Origin: JBIQLO01 sp044464175
GTDB taxonomy: Bacteria; Planctomycetota; Phycisphaerae; Tepidisphaerales; Tepidisphaeraceae
Reading direction: 5' to 3'
DNA: 22,291 nucleotides
Assembly: GCA_044464175.1 (NCBI GenBank)
Contig: JBIQLO010000047.1
Span: forward strand, 1-22,291
In this document: positions 19,871 to 22,291 of the stretch, piece by piece
How positions within the stretch are numbered: the first letter of the stretch is position 1
How the letters are laid out: every line of letters starts with the position of its first letter
The notes under the pieces: generated by a model
Database searches by the model: none
Seen by the model: only the letters and a program-made list of their open reading frames with translations
Told to the model about the DNA's origin: nothing
Position numbers and translations under genes: made by a program

Positions 19871-22156
19871 TTAGGGTTGAATGATGAAATCGACGATCAT
19901 GTCGCGCTGGGGCTGGGCGGTGTCGTAGCGCACGTGGTGGAAGGGGCGCTGGTCGACGCTGGAGTAGGACCAGACGACGCCGGTCTGGTGGACCGAGGCG
20001 CGGAGCGGGCCGCCGCTGGGGCGGGGGGTGATGGTCGCCTGACTGGCGCCGGCGCCGATGCGGCATTGGCCCCCCTCGCCCAGTTCGATGGGCAGGCGCG
20101 AGTGGAAGAGCCAGGCGAGGGCGCGGGGCTGGCGCAGGGCGATGAGGTCGCGGCAGAGAAGGCCCGCGGGGCCCAGGTGCAGCTCGCGGATGTAGCGCAG
20201 CACGCCCAGACTTTCAGGATAAGCCGGTTGCAGGTTCAGGCGCACGATTGAGGTCTTTCCGTCCGTCCGGACCGATTCCACCTCCTCGCCGGGCCACTGC
20301 CAGGCCGGGAGCGACATGGGATAGCCGATGTCGCCGATCTGCCCCTGGTCGTCGATCAGCAGGATCGAGCGCAGGAATGAGTGCATGCGGTAGCCGGTGG
20401 TGGGGGTGGACAGGGGCAGTTCATCATGGACGCGGAGGATGAAATGCCCCGCGCCGGGGACGCCGGCCAGGCGGTCGCAGGGGCCGGGGGCGTTGCGGTA
20501 GGCAGTGTGCCCATCCGGCGGGCCGCAGTGGACGCGGAGCATCCAGTCGGCATCCACATCGCGATGGACCACGACGCCGGAATCGGGATAGAAGAAGGTC
20601 TTGCTGCCGGGGGCGGGGGTCTCCGGGGGCGGTTCGGCGGCGGCGGCCGGATCGTAGCTGAGGAAGCCGCCGAAGATGCTGCGGAAGGAGGCGATGCGCT
20701 GGCTGGGGTGGGTGAAGTTCTCGGCCGCCACCTCCATCAGCCGCCGGCGGAGGCGGTCGGCGGCCCCGTCGCCATGGTCCTGGGCCATGCGGTTGAAGTA
20801 ATGATGGCCGGAGAGCATCCGCGCCGGTCCGTGATCGGTCAGGAGCGTGGCGTCGGCGGGGCGGAAGATCGATTCCAGATAAGCGCTGATCGGCTGGAAC
20901 TGCGGGCGGTCAAACAGATCGTCGCCCCCCAGGGCCAGCAGGGCGTCGCGGCAGGCGGTGACATCCAGCAGGTACAACTCCGGCACGCCGTAGGAGCTGG
21001 TGGGGATCACGCCGTCGCGCGGCATGGCGGCCAGGGCGCGCTCCATGCGCGGCAGGAGGTATTCAATCCACCCTTTGGCCTCATCGATCACGCCCCAGAG
21101 GTTCAGGGCGGCGTGGGTGAAGCAGAAGACCGACTTCCAGCCATGGTCCTGCCGGACCGAGCCGCCCCAGTAGTCGCGGTTGAGCAGCAGCAGCTCCATG
21201 AAGAGGTTGCCGTGGCGGCGGACTTTCTCCAGCAGGCGGCTGTGCTGGTCGTCGCTCAAATGCGGCAGCAGGGCGTGATACCCTTCGACCAGCCCTTCGA
21301 TGGCGCGGGCGGCGTTCATGTCGCCGTTGTGGCTGTAGCCGTCGGGGTTGGGGTTGCCGTAGGCGGGGGCGGCCAGGGCGGTCTCCAGGGCCAGCAGCGC
21401 CTTGGCCACGCCGTCGGGGCGGTCGTCCAGCCACTGGGAGGCGGCCAGCATGACGACATGCTCGCCGCCGAGGGAGCCGACGCGCTGGGAGGAGAGCTTT
21501 TTGCTTTCCTCGTGGGCATCGGGCGGGGTGACGGGGAGGGAATGGACCCAGTCAAAAAGCTGTTGCAGCGGGCGGTAATAGATCGAGGCGGCCCCTTCCA
21601 GCCGTCGGCGCTGCCCCTGCCAGAAGGCGGGCTGGCTCCAGGGGGCCAGGGGGGCGGGTTTCTGGTGGAAGGAGGGGGGAATCGGCTGGAGCCGGTCCTC
21701 GGGGTCCGGCTCGAGCGTTGCCTGGATCCAGGGCAGGTCGGCCGAGCGGTCGTAGGGGACCAGCTTCAGTTCGTGCGCGCCATCCTGAAGGAGCCGAACG
21801 GCCATGCGTCCGCGGAAGCAGCGGGCCTCCAGGTCCTGGAGGCTGATGCGCTGGAAGAACCAGAGGCCGATGTAATGGCCGTCGAGGGTGACGCGGTAGG
21901 TGGGGACCAGGGGGACGTTGCCGTTTTTGAGGTCGAAATCCCACGGGCCGGTGCGCTGGCCGGTGTTGCCGTACCAGTGGAGGTCGAAGTAGAGGGAGTC
22001 CCAGTTGAACTGCGCCCCGTCGGCGAGGGCCGAGAGCTGATAGAGGCCGGGCGGTGCGCGGAAGCGGAGGATTTTGGCCGCGTCCGGCCCGTTTTCCACG
22101 GGCAGGCGCTCGACGCCCTGCTCGCGGGTGAACTCGATAAAGGGTGTGTTGGACAT
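19871..22156 (-). CDS. Heparinase II/III-like polysaccharide lyase family protein
   Basis: This is 761 residues, close to the size of heparinase II. An N-terminal beta-sandwich-like part (about 1-165, with LYQLSALADGAQFNWDSLYF) leads into an alpha-helical toroid. In it SHNGDMNAARAIEGLVEGYH, RDYWGGSVRQDHGWKSVFCF (near 325) and DGVIPTSSYGVPELYLLD (near 380) resemble the heparinase II/III and alginate lyase active-site region. A C-terminal beta-sandwich follows, with FFYPDSGVVVHRDVDADWML (about 525) and HTAYRNAPGP. These enzymes cut acidic polysaccharides such as heparan sulfate or alginate by beta-elimination; catalytic residues could not be assigned with certainty. There is no signal peptide and no clear Shine-Dalgarno at 22156. 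A TAAAAT box (22186-22181) may be its -10 element. It is co-directional with the small membrane protein gene that follows after 3 bp. Confidence 0.7.
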   Translation of the reverse strand: MSNTPFIEFTREQGVERLPVENGPDAAKILRFRAPPGLYQLSALADGAQFNWDSLYFDLHWYGNTGQRTGPWDFDLKNGNVPLVPTYRVTLDGHYIGLWFFQRISLQDLEARCFRGRMAVRLLQDGAHELKLVPYDRSADLPWIQATLEPDPEDRLQPIPPSFHQKPAPLAPWSQPAFWQGQRRRLEGAASIYYRPLQQLFDWVHSLPVTPPDAHEESKKLSSQRVGSLGGEHVVMLAASQWLDDRPDGVAKALLALETALAAPAYGNPNPDGYSHNGDMNAARAIEGLVEGYHALLPHLSDDQHSRLLEKVRRHGNLFMELLLLNRDYWGGSVRQDHGWKSVFCFTHAALNLWGVIDEAKGWIEYLLPRMERALAAMPRDGVIPTSSYGVPELYLLDVTACRDALLALGGDDLFDRPQFQPISAYLESIFRPADATLLTDHGPARMLSGHHYFNRMAQDHGDGAADRLRRRLMEVAAENFTHPSQRIASFRSIFGGFLSYDPAAAAEPPPETPAPGSKTFFYPDSGVVVHRDVDADWMLRVHCGPPDGHTAYRNAPGPCDRLAGVPGAGHFILRVHDELPLSTPTTGYRMHSFLRSILLIDDQGQIGDIGYPMSLPAWQWPGEEVESVRTDGKTSIVRLNLQPAYPESLGVLRYIRELHLGPAGLLCRDLIALRQPRALAWLFHSRLPIELGEGGQCRIGAGASQATITPRPSGGPLRASVHQTGVVWSYSSVDQRPFHHVRYDTAQPQRDMIVDFIIQP

Positions 22157-22291
22157 GATGATTCGGTGATCGGGGGCGCATTTTAGCGGGGCCGGTGGGG
22201 AATGCCATGGGGCGGGGGCGGGGATTTGGGATTCGGGCGGCGTTGGGCGCGGATTGCGCGGGGGGCGGGGGCCGCCGCGCCGGCGACGACG
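22157..22291. other. End region with a G-quadruplex-type motif, no assured gene
   Basis: GGGG-C-GGGGG-C-GGGG-ATTT-GGG at 22209-22230 on the plus strand meets the four-run quadruplex pattern with loops of 1, 1 and 4. A minus-strand frame open from the window edge ends at a TAA at 22186-22184 and could be the tail of another gene (Pro/Arg-rich), but about 35 low-complexity codons in G+C-rich DNA do not prove it. Confidence 0.35.

Noticed and set aside
20381..22186. Open frame of about 600 codons on the plus strand across the heparinase-like gene
   Set aside because: Repetitive Gly/Ala/Val/Gln composition and no motif; the minus-strand reading has clear family features.
22184..22291. C-terminal end of another minus-strand gene
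   Set aside because: The open frame of about 35 codons is Pro/Arg-rich low complexity; without the neighbouring sequence it cannot be told from chance.

Overview
The window is G+C-rich bacterial DNA, most likely from a planctomycete of the Phycisphaerae type. The evidence is an extracellular protein that opens with the planctomycete-style leader LEALERRQMLS, a pseudopilin with the H-X9-DG signature, a leucyl-tRNA synthetase with large insertions, and many carbohydrate-active and LacI/AraC regulatory genes. Lentisphaerae or Verrucomicrobia are less likely alternatives. No tRNA, rRNA, CRISPR array, transposase or phage gene was seen.

Layout. At 1-1642 (minus) lies the 5' part of a large secreted protein with RTX-like, PKD and beta-helix segments. 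The 0.5-kb gap upstream of it holds a complete minus-strand transcription unit with no protein gene: a promoter, six consecutive perfect hairpins and an intrinsic terminator. This is a candidate undescribed small RNA of about 200 nt and the main discovery here. From 2.2 to 4.9 kb are housekeeping or repair genes: a SAM hydrolase-family protein, protein-L-isoaspartate methyltransferase, a secreted DUF192 protein and cob(I)alamin adenosyltransferase. Palindromic REP-like repeats sit directly behind two of them. From 5.1 to 10.1 kb are a GH20-like protein, a DUF3592-type membrane protein, a 29-residue membrane peptide, an AraC regulator and a PilZ protein.

From 10.2 to 16.2 kb is a carbohydrate-type locus around a LacI regulator. 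To its left, on the minus strand, a six-hairpin glycosidase-like gene overlaps a C45-family N-terminal-nucleophile amidohydrolase gene by 4 bp. To its right are the lacI gene, a pseudopilin and a secreted pectate-lyase-3-type beta-helix protein. Two 14-bp operator-like palindromes, spaced 21 bp apart, lie in the divergent promoter region, so LacI probably controls both arms. From 16.2 to 22.2 kb are leuS (plus), then a convergent minus-strand pair: a two-TM hypothetical protein and a heparinase II/III-like protein. The last 135 bp hold no assured gene but contain a G-quadruplex-type motif.

Translation signals fall into two classes. Some genes have strong AGGAGG-type sites. Others (leuS, araC, the DUF3592 gene) have a promoter-like -10 box a few bases before the ATG and no Shine-Dalgarno, which suggests leaderless mRNAs. 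All functions are read from the sequence by eye; no database search was run.
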